NCBI GenBank assembly: GCA_963693315.1
Contig: OY856187.1
Span: forward strand, 110,461,746-110,525,745
Reading direction: 5' to 3'
Length of the DNA stretch: 64,000 nucleotides
DNA from: Diogma glabrata
Taxonomy: Eukaryota > Arthropoda > Insecta > Diptera > Cylindrotomidae
Made by a program: the position numbers and the translations under genes. Under the pieces are notes generated by a model that was not told where the DNA came from, did no database searches, and saw only the letters and a program-made list of their open reading frames with translations. Positions 46,237 to 59,279 of this stretch are shown here, piece after piece (within the stretch, counting starts at the first letter, position 1; every line of letters begins with the position of its first letter).

Positions 46237-47641
46237 GGACGTCTGGGCAGTTTACTACCCATAAACACGTGCGTAAATTTTTCATTTGATTCAAAATTGT
46301 ACAATTATTGCGAGCTTCTTTTAAATCTATAAGAAAAACCTACCACCAAAAAATAATAGTTTCTCCCTCCCTGTATAAAAAAAATGAACAAAGATTTACG
46401 TTTAGGATACGTTTTAGATTTTATTATAACCAACCAAACATATAATTTTTGCTATTTTATGAATTAAAATTTATAGTCCATATAGCGAACAGAATTTGTC
46501 AGCAAGTTTTCATAACATATTTTGAAAATATTTACATAACTTAATTTGTGTCGTTAGAAAATATTGCTTGTCCATTATAAAACATTCACTATTTAAAATC
46601 CCTGGAAATAACACAAAAAATTTAAATTACTCCAATAATTACTTTCATTCATTTTATAAAAATTAGCGCAACTATAAAGAAAACTTTAGATATGTTATAG
46701 GATTTTACATTTAGAATTGTTTTTAATTTATTGTTTTTAAAAAAGTTGTAAAGTTTGTACAATATGATATAGATAAAAAACAGGGCCAAACAGTCAGGGT
46801 TCTCAAAATAAGTGGGGCATGGAGGGATCAGTTTTTATTGTTTTAAATTTTTTTTTTATTTTTGATCTACGGGTGTGACAAACCCGCGTACTCCAGTCCC
46901 TGCTATTGACATACGAGTTAACGTGAGATATCACATACCACTGGCAATAGCAGTGAGATATCACTAGCCAAGGTGACATCTTAGGGGTAGTGGCGGATGA
47001 ACTATATTCAGTCAACGGTAGCACCCTCAATCTTAGCTGTGAAATAATCCTTGATGATGAGACGCTATTGCTTCCTTGAAGAAACGAGCCTTCATATAAC
47101 AATGTGTGGGCTTTAATCATTAAGAAAGATGGTGCGTCACAGGATCAAGGAATAGGCAACCGGCTGGATTATTGGCAACTACATTTTTGTTTTGTTTCAG
47201 CAAATTTTTGTCAAAATTTGCTATTTACTTTTTAATTTACTTTTATTTTCTTTATTCTATCATAAAATATTGGCCTATGTCATATTTTGTCAGTGATAGG
47301 ATTTTTTGTTTAGTTATCCATGCTTTAACAAAAAAATATAAAAAACAAAAAAAAGGAAGATTTACGTCCATCAACACCTTCGAACGTATGTTGTTGTGGA
47401 ACCTTGGTCTTAAAAGGTTTTTAAGTGTTATTGTGACACATATTGTAATTCCTACTACACAACACATTTTATTAAAAAAAAAATAATTAGGTTGTGTTCT
47501 CCTGCATGTACTTACTTTTAAGTTTATATAAATTACCGCCAATAACAATTGAAATTTGAGTGTTAAATACTGCACTATGAACTCTCGAGGAGCCCTATAC
47601 TAATGAAATATTTTGTTTCCTCTGGCTCAGACACGAATATC
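46237..47641. other. Non-coding stretch with one GC-richer frame
   Basis: The minus-strand frame 46803-47120 (105 residues) stands out for balanced composition and a Ser-rich middle (SNSVSSSRIISQLRLRVLPL), but I recognise no domain. GTGAGATATCAC-like phrases occur twice within it (46922 and 46952). It may be part of a repeat. No other candidate was seen. Confidence 0.35.
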
Positions 47642-47766
47642 TTATAAACAAAACACAATCGTTCTTCTAAAAGCGGTAATGCCGCGCACCTTATAGTACG
47701 ATAGAATTTTGTCAAAATACGCACCCACGGCGTTTTTGGAAGAACGATCGTGTTTTGTTTATAAAA
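47642..47766. mobile_element. 125-bp mini-MITE with 26-bp terminal inverted repeats
   Basis: Left TTATAAACAAAACACAATCG followed by TTCTTC and right GAAGAACGATCGTGTTTTGT followed by TTATAA are inverse with a single mismatch. The interior is unusually GC-rich (GCGGTAATGCCGCGC). No coding capacity. A target duplication is not obvious. Confidence 0.65.
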
Positions 47767-48084
47767 CTGATTTCATCAGAAGATTAGAAGCAATACGACC
47801 GCCTTTCGTATCAGCGGCGCTCTAGTCCTTGATACAAAGAACGATAACGGTTTGAATACTGCGATGAACTGTACTTTAGTCGGGCCAAAATAATATGTAA
47901 CGTAATAATTATATTATCAGATATATTTCAATTAATAGTGTGTGATAAAATTGGTAAATTAGTTAAGTAAATCTTCTAAAAATTAGACGAATTTACAAAA
48001 TAATCGTGCATTGAAATTTTTATAGTGTATAATTCTACCACGATTAGATGGTTTTATTGAATCGATGTATTGAATTATTGATAG
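47767..48084. other. Non-coding spacer
   Basis: Nothing recognised. Confidence 0.4.
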
Positions 48085-48150
48085 TATCAAATCCTTGGGG
48101 GGGGAGGGGGCCAATGCCCCCCCCCAGCCCTACCCTATTGACGCCCCAGC
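48085..48150 (-). other. hAT-like terminal sequence with G/C homopolymer runs
   Basis: Runs of eight or more G and C (48096-48125) are followed by TATTGACGCCCCAGCTG. Read on the minus strand this starts CAGCTGGGGCGTCAATAGGG. The form resembles terminal inverted repeats of hAT elements and may pair with 40645 on the other side of the transposase relic. Confidence 0.35.
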
Positions 48151-48486
48151 TGTTTTATGTACAACTATTATATTGATAAAAATTAACTGAACTATTACAT
48201 TTTTTGTAGATAAATTCTTCTCTATGATTTTTATAGCTACAAAATTATCAATAACTGTTTCTTTAAAAAACGGCTCAGTAGTTAATTTTTGTATTAACTC
48301 TTTCTCAATCGATACTATGGTGACCAGTTTTGTAATTTTCATAGAATTTTTTAGCTGATATTTAATACGTTTTAAAATACTGCAGTTGAATCGCTCATAC
48401 TAGAAACTGTGTTCATTGGAATTGTTTAAAAAAAGTGTTAATAATTTAACGACCTTGCTATAAATGAAATAAACATGAAATAAACA

Positions 48487-50050
48487 TGGAATCTCAAGGA
48501 TTTAAAATAGCAAGACTTCGGTCTGTGTTAATGGTTTTGAAATAGTTTTCGGTAAAAGGTTTTTCTGAGGACTTTGTTTTTAGTTTTGGACAGCGATGGA
48601 TATTTATATAAAATTCTTTGTAACATATAAGTACAATAACAAGTACAACTTTTTCAAAATTCTTAAAACATTCCAAAAATTATAATAAAATCTAAAATTT
48701 AAGCATTTTCAAAATTCCAAAAATAATGGAAGATATAACAAAATCAAAAGCTCAAACTATTTCCAAAATGCCAAAAATATTGCAAAAGTTATAACAAAAT
48801 AAACGATTGAAACTTTTTCAAAATTCTAAATATATTCCAAAATTTAATCCAAAATCAAAGATTGAAATTTCAAATCAAAAATTCAAATTTATTTTCCAAC
48901 TGTTTCTGTTATTTAGAAGTCGTGGAATCTGGAGTCACACAAAAATTACTCATGCACGAAACATCTCCCTAATAATTACAATTTTTGTTAAAATACGACA
49001 TTGAATCTGCAACAACACACTTTGACATGTGGCGAACATTTAAATTAAAAAAAATGTTTTCAAAATTTTAATTGTAGCCAGCGATTTTTTTTATCGTTTA
49101 AAATTATTAAAAAAACAAAATAGTTTTAGAGTTCTAATTTTTCGTTTATGAAAAAGGTTTTTAGTTTTTGTTCTGGAAAATGAATGTTTCCTAAATGTGT
49201 TTGATATTTTATTTATTCATTCATAAAAAAATTATTTGTAAACATTTTAAACTTAAATTACCAAATCAATGTAAAGTGTTCAATTGTTCAAGTCTTAAAT
49301 TACCAGTTCAATGTACATGTTCAATTATCTAACATTTGTAATACCCAAGAAATTAAGAAATGCTATAAACGAATAGGAATGGAACATAATAATTTTGAGA
49401 TACAACAAGGAAGTAACTGGAATACATCCTATATAACTCCACACCGGTTCAACTTTACTCTCATCTACATTATAGCACAGCTAGCTATAGACATACTTAA
49501 CTATTTTTTTGACACACTTCATGTCAAATTTAATTTTCGGCTACATTTCATGTCATCCGAATAATTACTGTTATGTTTTATATCTTTCTAGTCAAAAATG
49601 TTACCCATAATATGTTTATCAAAAAAATTTTGAAACAAAATATATGAAAATCATTCTTTTGACACACTTGACACACTCCAGCGGTTTTCTAGATTTTGTC
49701 GGCTGTGACGGCCGGCCAGCAGACAGGCCGAAATGTTTCCTTTTTTCTTTTTTAAAACCGTTATGACCTAAAACGTCGAGAAATCTTAAAAAAGTGGGGT
49801 CAAGATTTCCACTTCTAGCTCGAGATTGAAATAGGTCTTCCAGACCAAAGTAATAAAGCAAAAAATTTTCAGTAGTTATTTCCCAAGAGTGGTGAAAATT
49901 CGAACATTTTTTCCCGAAAATTTCAAATGCAACTAACTTGGTAAAAGCCCGCGTCCGCAGGCCGAGAGTAACTAGGGACGCCACTTGCTTGAGAAATTTT
50001 CAAAAAAAATTGAGTATTTATCACCGGTCGAGGGAAATTCGATTATAAAT
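48487..50050. mobile_element. Foldback element F1, copy 3 (left half only)
   Basis: The left terminus (48487-48600) is a diverged F1 end: AAGACTTCGGTCTG, then GACTTTGTTTTTAGTTTTGG. AT-rich subrepeats (48650-48860) follow. After a non-homologous stretch (about 48900-49490), TTTGACACACTTCATGTCAA and CTTTTGACACACTTGACACA lead into the GC-rich arm segment with ACGGCCGGCCAGCAGACAGG and AACGTCGAGAAAT (49705-49780). Sequence to about 50000 continues in a balanced frame (49619-49984 minus) not seen in the other copies. The right end is missing. Confidence 0.65.
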
Positions 50051-53000
50051 TTTTTCCCAACTTTTAGCTAAATAATTAAAACAATTATCATTTAACTAAA
50101 AATTCTAAGACATTTATTAATTTATAGTTGCAACGTATATTATACTGTTTGTATTTTTTCGATGTAGTAATTATACATATAGTCTCACTTGAGCGAGGGA
50201 GTGTAAATCGTCTGTCCCTAAGAACTTCCATTCGTTTAGGGGATCGATAAGAAAACCTATGATACGCTGATAAGTTGCACGTAAAAAGGTTTAAACCAAG
50301 ACTAAAGGTTTATACCAAGATTTAGTTGCTGAGCAATGGTTTATTCATCATTTGGACTTTTGATATATTAAAATCATTTGGACTTTTGATATATTAAAAA
50401 TTAATCGATTTTGTGTATCATAAATTGTAAATTACTGCAATTTGATTTCATCAACAGTATTTCAGTATTTATGTCAGTTCAAAAATCAACAACAGTCTAT
50501 TTCCTTAAAAAACCCGAAATAATAAGACGAAACAAAATATATAAACAGAAATAGACATAAACAAAACTGTCTATCCAAGGAACAAAATTTGAAAATTTGT
50601 ATTAAAACTTAATGATTTGCTTTTAACGTTTGACAAAATAGTATTAAGTCGACAATATGTGAACAATATAAAAACAAAGTTTCGTAATTATATTATATTT
50701 GGGTAGACACTGTCTAGTGTGTCTATACCGACGCTTTGCCACTGTTCCTCCGTTTTGTATCAGGGTCTTTGATTTTAGAATTTGGTTTTGTTTTCTGGAT
50801 GATTGTCACTTTAATGTTTTGTTTTGTTACGAAATGCATAACTTCTACTCAGACCGTTGATGTTAAGTTGTAATATCTGGAATGAAACTGAGTACATTTA
50901 AATTAGTAGTGTTTTATAACAGCAACATGGTGTTTTATAGTTTGTATGCTTAATGGTTGCGAGTTCAAAGCATTTCTTTAAGTGCATTTGTTGCAGCCTG
51001 TGCATTTTAATGATGTCAAATTTTTATTGATTGTGTTTCTACAGATACGCAGAGCCGTGTTTTATGTGGAGCTGGATTTGGAAAATAATATGGGACAACC
51101 TTACTATGCTAAGATTCTCTCTTAATAAAAATCAAGTAGACCGTATGATCGTGGACTATATTGTTGAGCTAACAGTAGATATAACTTAAAACCTCACTTA
51201 CCTAAATATAAATTTTATGACATGCTACGAAATTGACTTGACTCTTAAACTTATCGATTCTGTTTTTAATTATCTCATGACTATCGTTATATCATTATTT
51301 TGTTTATTTATTATTATTTTGCTATCGTTATATCGGCTATCGTTATATCTTTATATTAAACTTCAGCGATCAAAACATATTTCGCGGTCGTATCACCTCA
51401 CTCTTTACAAAGCCTCAATTCGACCTGATCTTCCTTTTGAAAGCAAAATGTCGATACTACCTTAATCCGATTGTTGAATTCTATTAATATTTATGGTCTA
51501 TCCAACAATTTATGGTCTATGTAAAGTTGCTGAAAATCAGTATATAATCCGAATAAATCATGAAATCAGATAGCTCCTTGGAGGTTGCGTTTTATTGTGC
51601 TGTCAAAATCGTGAAGCTGATTCAAAAATTTTTGAGACATTAAATCATAACGGTCTGCATTACCAGTTTTTAACTATAATTAAGTTAGTAAACTTCCAAT
51701 TTCAGGTATATATATCAGCATCCGAGTCATATTTTTAGTCAATATCGTACGTGATTACAACCATTCCACTTTTATTATGCCTATCACCTTTTTCGAAATT
51801 GTTTGTCAAGGAAAAACTACACTGTCCCCAAAACTTTAAAAGTCATTAAAAAATGTATTCAGTAATATATTTTGTAAACACCAAAATCACATCTTCCTTA
51901 AAAAGCTACAGTCATTTGAAGTTCTTTTTTATAACCGATTACGAGTTTTTAAACAACAAACAAACCCTAACGAAAACATAATCTTTAAGGTTAATCAAAA
52001 ATATTCACATAATTGTACGTAAAAAAAATTCCCCTCAACCATAAATCCCATTAAAAAAGAAAACAAACTTTGTCCCTTTGAAAAACAAAATCACATCCAA
52101 CCATCTAAGCTCTGCGTTATAATAATACCTTCTATTCAAATATTTGCCAAACAATGAATTCCAAATATATAGGTAAGAAAGTAGAAGTAAGTGACAATTG
52201 TATAATAAAAAAAAAATAAAAATTCAATAAAAATTTATTTAGAACAACGTACAACTGAATAATCCACGGTAATAAAAGCAAGAAAAACACAAAAAGAATA
52301 AGATTTCGTTTTTTTTTCTTGTGAAGTTAAAGAAAAAGAAGCGGATGTTTTTTGTTCCATAAGAAAACAAAACAACATAGAAATCATGACCGGAAGTGTT
52401 TTTGGTAGTAAAAGAAGTTAGATTTTCTTTTACTCTATTGTCTTTCAATTTTGCCAAAAATGTCTGTTGTTTTATTTTTATTTGTTTTGTACTGCCATAC
52501 TCTCATAAACAAGTAAACTGATTTTTTTGGCTTGTCGTTTGTATATGGATTTTTAGATATAACAAGAGATAATTACTAATTTCTGTATGTAATCTTCTGA
52601 AAAAATGCCGCATGTTACTTGAAAAAATGGTAAAGTTCATTTCCAATTTTAAAAAGTTCTAAAAATAAACAATCGAATATTGATTAAAGATAAACTTTTT
52701 GCTTATGGTTTTGATTATCAAAATACTTTGTTTACATTATAAACTTTCAATAAAAAAAAACTTACTGATTTTGTTTATATTACATAAGCTTTTGAATTGA
52801 ATTAGAATGAAACACAATAAAGTAAAGTAGCTGAAGAATTTTAAATTGGAATAAAAGAAGCTCAACTCTACAAACAAAATGGCAAATCTCTAAAATTCTT
52901 TTTAAATAAAATCATAAAAACACAAACAATTGTGATTTATTTGAAAAAATCAAACGATGTGAATATGTGGATCATGAACGGAATATGTAAAATGGATTTT

Positions 53001-53944
53001 TTTGAATTTAAAAAGACATTCCATTCAAATTTGTGTAATAAAAAAAAAGTTACATAACATTTTTTTTGATATTTTTTCTATTACCTAATTAAAATATAAA
53101 AATAAACACAGAAATGGTTTAACTTAATTTCTTTGTTTTGTTTTTCCAACAAAGCGCTCACAAACTTAGTGCAGTAAATTTTTTTTACACAAACATTTTA
53201 ACGCTCTGATTATTCGCGAAAAAGTTTTATTTTGTTTTTATCTAATTATGATTAAAACTATAAAATACGAAAAGTAGGAAAATTAAACATAATTAAAATG
53301 GAGATAATTTGAAAATTGTGTTAATATTTTCTATATAGGGAAAAGCTTTTATTTTTTTATGAAAATAATATTCAATGGCTGTAGGAGAAATAAAAGTACA
53401 TTAAAGCAGAGATGTGCGAGATAGATAAAGCTTTTAGTAGCCCAAAGCTTACACAGCTTCAAAATAAAGCAAATTTAATGTTTAAACTTATAGGCAGAAA
53501 AGCGTTCTCATCATATTACTCCAATGATCTCCAATTAAATTGTCTTCCAAATTCTGGCTAATACGTTTTCAATATTGAATTCACTAATTGAAATATATTT
53601 AAGAAGCTCAGCTATGATGGGAGCTGTGGGTGGTAAAAGATTCACTGATAAGTTAGGTTAACTTAAGGTTTGTAGGGTTATCTAGTCTTGCGTAAATACT
53701 TCACATCTGTTTTTATAAACAGGTCAAAAGTGACTTTTGCTAATTTGAAAAGGCAGGGATTTCAAGTAATAGCTTACGCGCATGCTATTTCTATTAGAGT
53801 CCTAAATTAAGACTTAAATCAACCTATATTTCTCGATCCAATTTGAAACTCATACTCTGAACGAAATAAGCCTGCGATTATCATAGACAAACCGTATTTC
53901 TTAGGTCTCATTTTGAACACCAAATTTAGCTGAACGTATAGTAT
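50051..53944. other. Four kilobases of AT-rich non-coding DNA
   Basis: No gene recognised. At 50347-50398 a 26-bp unit (TCATTTGGACTTTTGATATA plus six bases) is directly repeated. Frames such as 51217-51465 and 52239-52457 are compositionally biased. Confidence 0.45.
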
Positions 53945-55827
53945 AATTTCAGATTGGTTTTTGAGAACAATTAAGCTTAAGTACATATTGGAAATCACTT
54001 GAATTTTGCAATTCGAAATAATTTTTCATTTCCTCTAAAATTCATTTAGAAAAAATTTTGTTGTGTTTCGTGTCAGAATTTGAACTACATTCATCAGAGA
54101 CACATTGTTCAAATTCCGTGTGTCTTACACAACTTAGCCAAAGCGGCGATGACGAAACATATTTTAATTTTGATGTTCAGATAATTTCTAAATTGAAACT
54201 TCATCATTTTTCATATTTACTTAAGTTGAATTTTTCATCTATGATTACATATTGAAAATTGTATTTATTTGGTATTCTTTGTATTAAATTTCTAGATATT
54301 ACGATGTGTGAATTCATAGGATGAGAGAATATTCCGTTAACATCTAAGTTAACATTCTAATCAACATCCTAAGTCACGAGTGTAAAGTCATTATTGATTG
54401 TTGCCAATCAATGCGAAACTTAATATCTGACGTAAAGTCAATATGTTGTTATATTTTTGGTTAGGAAATATAGACAACATTAAGGAATTTTTAATTTCAG
54501 ATTGGTTTTTGAGAACAATTAAGCTTAAGTACATATTGGAAATCACTTGAATTTTTCAATTCGAAATAATTTTTCATTTCCTCTAAAATTCATTTAGAAA
54601 AAATTTTGTTGTGTTTCGTGTCAGAATTTGAACTACATTCATCAGAGACACATTGTTCAAATTCCGTGTGTCTTACACAACTTAGCCAAAGCGGCGATGA
54701 CGAAACATATTTTAATTTTGATGTTCAGATAATTTCTAAATTGAAACTTCATCATTTTTCATATTTACTTAAGTTGAATTTTTCATCTATGATTACATAT
54801 TGAAAATTGTATTTATTTGGTATTCTTTGTATTAAATTTCTGGTGGGTGTAAGACACGGGTGTAGTGGTGTAAGACACACGGAATTTGAACAATATGTCT
54901 CTGATGAATGTAGTTCAAATTCTGACACGAAACACAACAAAATTTTTTCTAAACGAATTTTAGAGGAAATGAAAAATTATTTCGAATTGCAAAATTCAAG
55001 TGATTTCCAATATGTACTTAAGCTTAATTGTTCTCAAAAACCAATCTGAAATTAAAAATTCCCTAATGTTGTCTATATTTCCTAACCAAAAATATAACAA
55101 CATATTGACTTTACGTCAGATATTAAGTTTCGCATTGATTGGCAACAATCAATAATGACTTTACACTCGTGACTTAGGATGTTGATTAGAATGTTGACTT
55201 AGATGTTAACGGAATATTCTCTCATCCTATGAATTCACACATCGTAATATCTAGAAATTTAATACAAAGAATACCAAATAAATACAATTTTCAATATGTA
55301 ATCATAGATGAAAAATTCAACTTAAGTAAATATGAAAAATGATGAAGTTTCAATTTAGAAATTATCTGAACATCAAAATTAAAATATGTTTCGTCATCGC
55401 CGCTTTGGCTAAGTTGTGTAAGACACACGGAATTTGAACAATGTGTCTCTGATGAATGTAGTTCAAATTCTGACACGAAACACAACAAAATTTTTTCTAA
55501 ATGAATTTTAGAGGAAATGAAAAATTATTTCGAATTGCAAAATTCAAGTGATTTCCAATATGTACTTAAGCTTAATTGTTCTCAAAAACCAATCTGAAAT
55601 TAAAAATTCCCTAATGTCTATATTTCCTAACCAAAAATATAACAACATATTGACTTTACGTCAGATATTAAGTTTCGCATTGATTGGCAACAATCAATAA
55701 TGACTTTACACTCGTGACTTAGGATGTTGATTAGAATGTTGACTTAGATGTTAACGGAATATTCTCTCATCCTATGAATTCACACATCGTAATATCTAGA
55801 AATTTAATACAAAGAATACCAAATAAG
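53945..55827. repeat. Palindromic tandem array of a 548-bp unit
   Basis: Left half: one complete unit (53945-54492) followed by the first 349 bases of a second (54493-54841), nearly identical by eye (one G/T difference noted). A 27-base junction with GTGTAAGACAC repeats (54842-54868) follows. Right half, all inverse: the first 184 bases of the unit (54869-55052), a full unit (55053-55600), and the last about 228 bases of another (55601-55827). Three copies contain an identical 65-codon frame (54058, 54606 and, on the minus strand, 55488). Near-identity implies very recent duplication and inversion. It could be a young satellite, a foldback element with tandem-repeat arms, or an assembly artefact. 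Confidence 0.9.
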
Positions 55828-56602
55828 TATATTATAATATTCTTGCAAAGAACAGGATAGCTTTACGTGTGCATAAATCCCATTAGTTAGAGATAAAGAC
55901 TCAAAACCTACTATGTTCAACCAACCTTGTTGTATAAACTCATGGTTTTGTGGCTGGCCCTTGACAAAACGGTCAGTCCAATGTGTAGATTACATGTTCA
56001 GGTATGGTATAAGGCATACTGCAGCACAGTACAAGATATTATAATATAACTTACTCTATTTGACATTTTAGTAAAACCATAGCTAGCACAAGAACAATTG
56101 ATAGTATGAAATCTACCAATATGCTGATTTGCAGTTATACGGGACACTCTTTTGTTCTGGTTAACAGGCATATTCCTAACTAACTACTAACCACCTTACT
56201 AACTTTTACATCTTGAAATAATTCATGGAGTTGCATTCACAATTACTACAGAGGATGTGAGTAAGGAGAGGTACTAAGCATTCAAGTGTGGCCTTCTTTT
56301 ACATGGATGAGACGTCAATAAATAAGAATGGGGTGGGGTTTTATCCTACAAAATTAATTTATTTATTTCTTTTATCCTGATTAACTCGCCTGAAATCGTT
56401 TTCAGACTGGAATCGCTTCCATAAAAGACACCGTATACTCATTAAAGTAAAACATGTTATTTGAATAAGGTATTGAAATTTTTACAAACTATTTGAGTAA
56501 AGTTAAGGTTCTTAAGTCATGTCAAAAATAGCTCTGAACTACTTGTACATTGTTTTGAGAGGTTTAAGGAGACTTCTTATTTTTAATAAGATTCAAATGT
56601 GT
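55828..56602. other. Non-coding spacer
   Basis: Nothing recognised. Confidence 0.4.
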
Positions 56603-57060
56603 TTATATGGTTTCGAAGAAAAAAATGCAAATGAGCATCACTTGGCGAATCTGGTTGGCTCTCGACAGCCCCATTAGCTTACAAAACAGAACAAAAAAAA
56701 CTTCTTTTAGACAGATTTTCCTCCCCGTTTGCTCCTCCTCCTCGTGGTTACAGTTGCGACAGTATTCATGAGAAAAGACAACCAGACTGTTTGTATATTT
56801 TTCGATAAGACAGTGTCCACTAATGACACCCGCAACCATGCTGATATCTGTACAATTTATTGATATCTGTTGAACAGATCTGAAGTCATACAGGTTTATT
56901 GCCTGGCAATCGTATTTGTGGTACCCTCGCCCCATTTTTTATTTGTGCGAATATATGCCTCCTCATTTACGTTTGCTAATGGTATTGCTGCTCCATTGCA
57001 TGACTCAGAGTAGCTGGCCGAACTCCAATTTCGCTATACGGTCGTCATTTTCACAAGAAT
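56603..57060 (-). pseudogene. C-terminal relic of an RNase-H-type LINE
   Basis: The frame 56935-56603 includes VAGVISGHCLIEKYTNSLVV, then EYCRNCNHEEEEQT. This matches the extreme C-terminus of many I/LOA-type LINE proteins (VxTGHCLIGxHAxRL...CRSCxDEEEEETxxHLLC). The His-Leu-Leu-Cys part is replaced, so a small deletion lies there. Upstream (about 56960-57050) PLANVNEEAYIRTNKKWGE can be read in another frame, consistent with the linker after RNase H. No RT is attached. It belongs to the same broad group as the 23.8-25.3 kb relic. Confidence 0.6.
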
Positions 57061-57505
57061 TATCAAAAGTCAAGGTATATGATAAGAAATTAATTCTTTA
57101 ACATAGGTAATTATATAAGATGTATAATAGGTAATTATATTAAACCCGTAGAATTTTACTGCTATGATCGTTATATAACTTAGAAGGAGGTTAAGGGGAC
57201 TATTGGAGTTCTATTTTTTCCAAATTGTGTCCCTGATATTTTGCTAAAAACTTACTATTAAGTTAATTTATATGCTTCATATAGAATTAGATCTTTAAAA
57301 AAATGGATTAAACGAATACTGTAGAAACAACAAAAAAAAGGTTGGGTAAAAATTCAAACCACCTTGTTGGATGTCTTCATTTTTAGGTAGTTTTCATATA
57401 AAAATCTAGCTATTGCAATGGGCTTCATCTCGGAATTTCGGAAAAATTTTTGTGCCAAACGACTATATATGATAAGCGGAGACGAAAAAACAAAAAAAAA
57501 AAAAA

Positions 57506-57685
<180 letters not shown>

Positions 57686-57708
57686 GATATGAGATATAAC
57701 GAAAACGA

Positions 57709-58400
57709 CCGGCACTCTCACGGCATTTAGGTTCCTGAGAAAACGGCTCCAACAAAAAACTTTGCAAAAAACATTTTTTTTTAAGCAACCTCACGGTCGC
57801 ATTTGTAAAGCCAGATCAAAAAACCTTTTCTAAAAATGTGCGTTTTATTAATATCTTGGACAAGTTCGTAAATCAGCCAAATCTAGCACATGGTTAAGAA
57901 ACTACAGGCTTTATACTAGAAAAAAAATCTGTTTTTAGATCCGTTATAACGGCCGTTTAGATTCTAATGTTTTTAAAAACTTCATAAATTTAGAATATTT
58001 GAAACCTTTTTAATTAGTTTCTTTTAAAAAAACACCTCCGCAGTTGGAGATTTCTGAGTGAGCGGCTCCAACAAAAAAGCTTGTAAAACACAAAATGCGT
58101 TTGAATCAACCGGCACTCTCACGGTGGCATTTGTGGAGCCAGATCAAAAAACTTTCAGTAAACATGTGTGTTTTATTAATATCTTGGACAAGTTCGTAAA
58201 TCAGAAAACTCTGACACATGGTTAAATAACTAGAGGCTTTATACTAGAAAAAAATTTGTTTTTTTAATCCGTTATAACGGCCGTTTGGATACTAATATTT
58301 TTAAAAACTTCATATACTTAGAATCTGTGGAAACATTTTAATCTGTTTCTTATAAATATAAACCTCTGCAGTTAGAGGTTTTTGACTTGTTGGCTTCAAC
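57709..58400. repeat. Two tandem 328-bp units in the F3 left arm
   Basis: CCAGATCAAAAAAC at 57811 and 58139, and ATCTTGGACAAGTTCGTAAA at 57853 and 58181, give a constant 328-bp period. Each unit contains CCGTTATAACGGCCGTTT-type dyads (about 57941 and 58268). The right arm holds only one unit, so the arms have unequal repeat numbers, as in FB and Galileo elements. Confidence 0.85.
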
Positions 58401-59279
58401 AAAAAAGTTTGCAGCAATCCTTAACTACAATTTCCAAAAACCTTATAACAGTCAATGAAAAAAAAAATACAAAGGTTTGAATAGAAGGAATAAATTTTTT
58501 TTCTTAGAAATAAACTATTTTGATATTTTGCAGTAATTGGACGACATATGATATAGCGTAGGTTTGTGTCATAAATATTCACACACATGTTCTGTGGTAG
58601 ATTTGATATTTGTTTGTTGTAAAATTGGATAGATATAGTTTTGCTTATATGTAGCTAATTTTCTTTTTAGAATTTGTTCGATATCTGTTTTAAATTAGTT
58701 TGTGTTGTTTAAACTAATCTGATACATCAGATTCTATTGGCACACAAAACTGTCTGATCTCGAAATCTACCTATTTCTAGCGGATATACGTGCCGCTTGG
58801 ACTTTTTTATTTTGTCAAATCTCTGAAGTCTGTGATAGAAAAAATTCGTTTTGCATGGAATTTTTTTTAATGAAGCCTGCTATGAAAAACCATCATCTAT
58901 CCTATATAATTCACTCACATCTCGCTTTTCTCCAGGAACTGTATACACCATTTTAAATTTTTTGAAAACCGGCCCGAAAACTGCCGTTCACAAAACAACG
59001 GTTCTAGACAATCTCTACGTCAGCCTAGATCTCTTCAGGGTTCTTTTTATCTGCTAGAACTTCTCTAGACAAACTTTACGAGTCTCGAGGAGTAATTCAT
59101 TCTGTTTATGATCGATTTTACCGCTTGAACTGCAGAGTGAAGCATTTATCATATCTGGTATTGGTTGATCATAGCACTGCGACGACATTTAAGAGTGAAT
59201 ATTTTAATTATTGATATCATTTTCTAATAAGTCTCTTTCGAGCGAGAGAAAAGTGTCCTACTTGTATAGAAATGTTAGA

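Larger units (their letters stand above)
40643..48150. mobile_element. Possible remains of one hAT transposon, carrying LINE-B
   Basis: The left boundary AGTGGCGTCATTTCACC (about 40645) runs into a G-rich tract (GGAGGGGGGTCG). On the right, the inverse of 48085-48150 reads CTGGGGCGTCAATAGGG and runs into a long G tract. CAGNGGCGTCAAT followed by runs of G is a form I associate with hAT-type ends in invertebrates. Between them lies a decayed hAT transposase. No clean 8-bp duplication could be read, and the two ends may belong to different copies, so this joining is tentative. Confidence 0.3.

Noticed and set aside
46803..47120. 105-residue Ser-rich minus-strand frame
   Set aside because: Balanced composition drew attention, but no domain or homologous family could be named, so it is noted in the gap description only.
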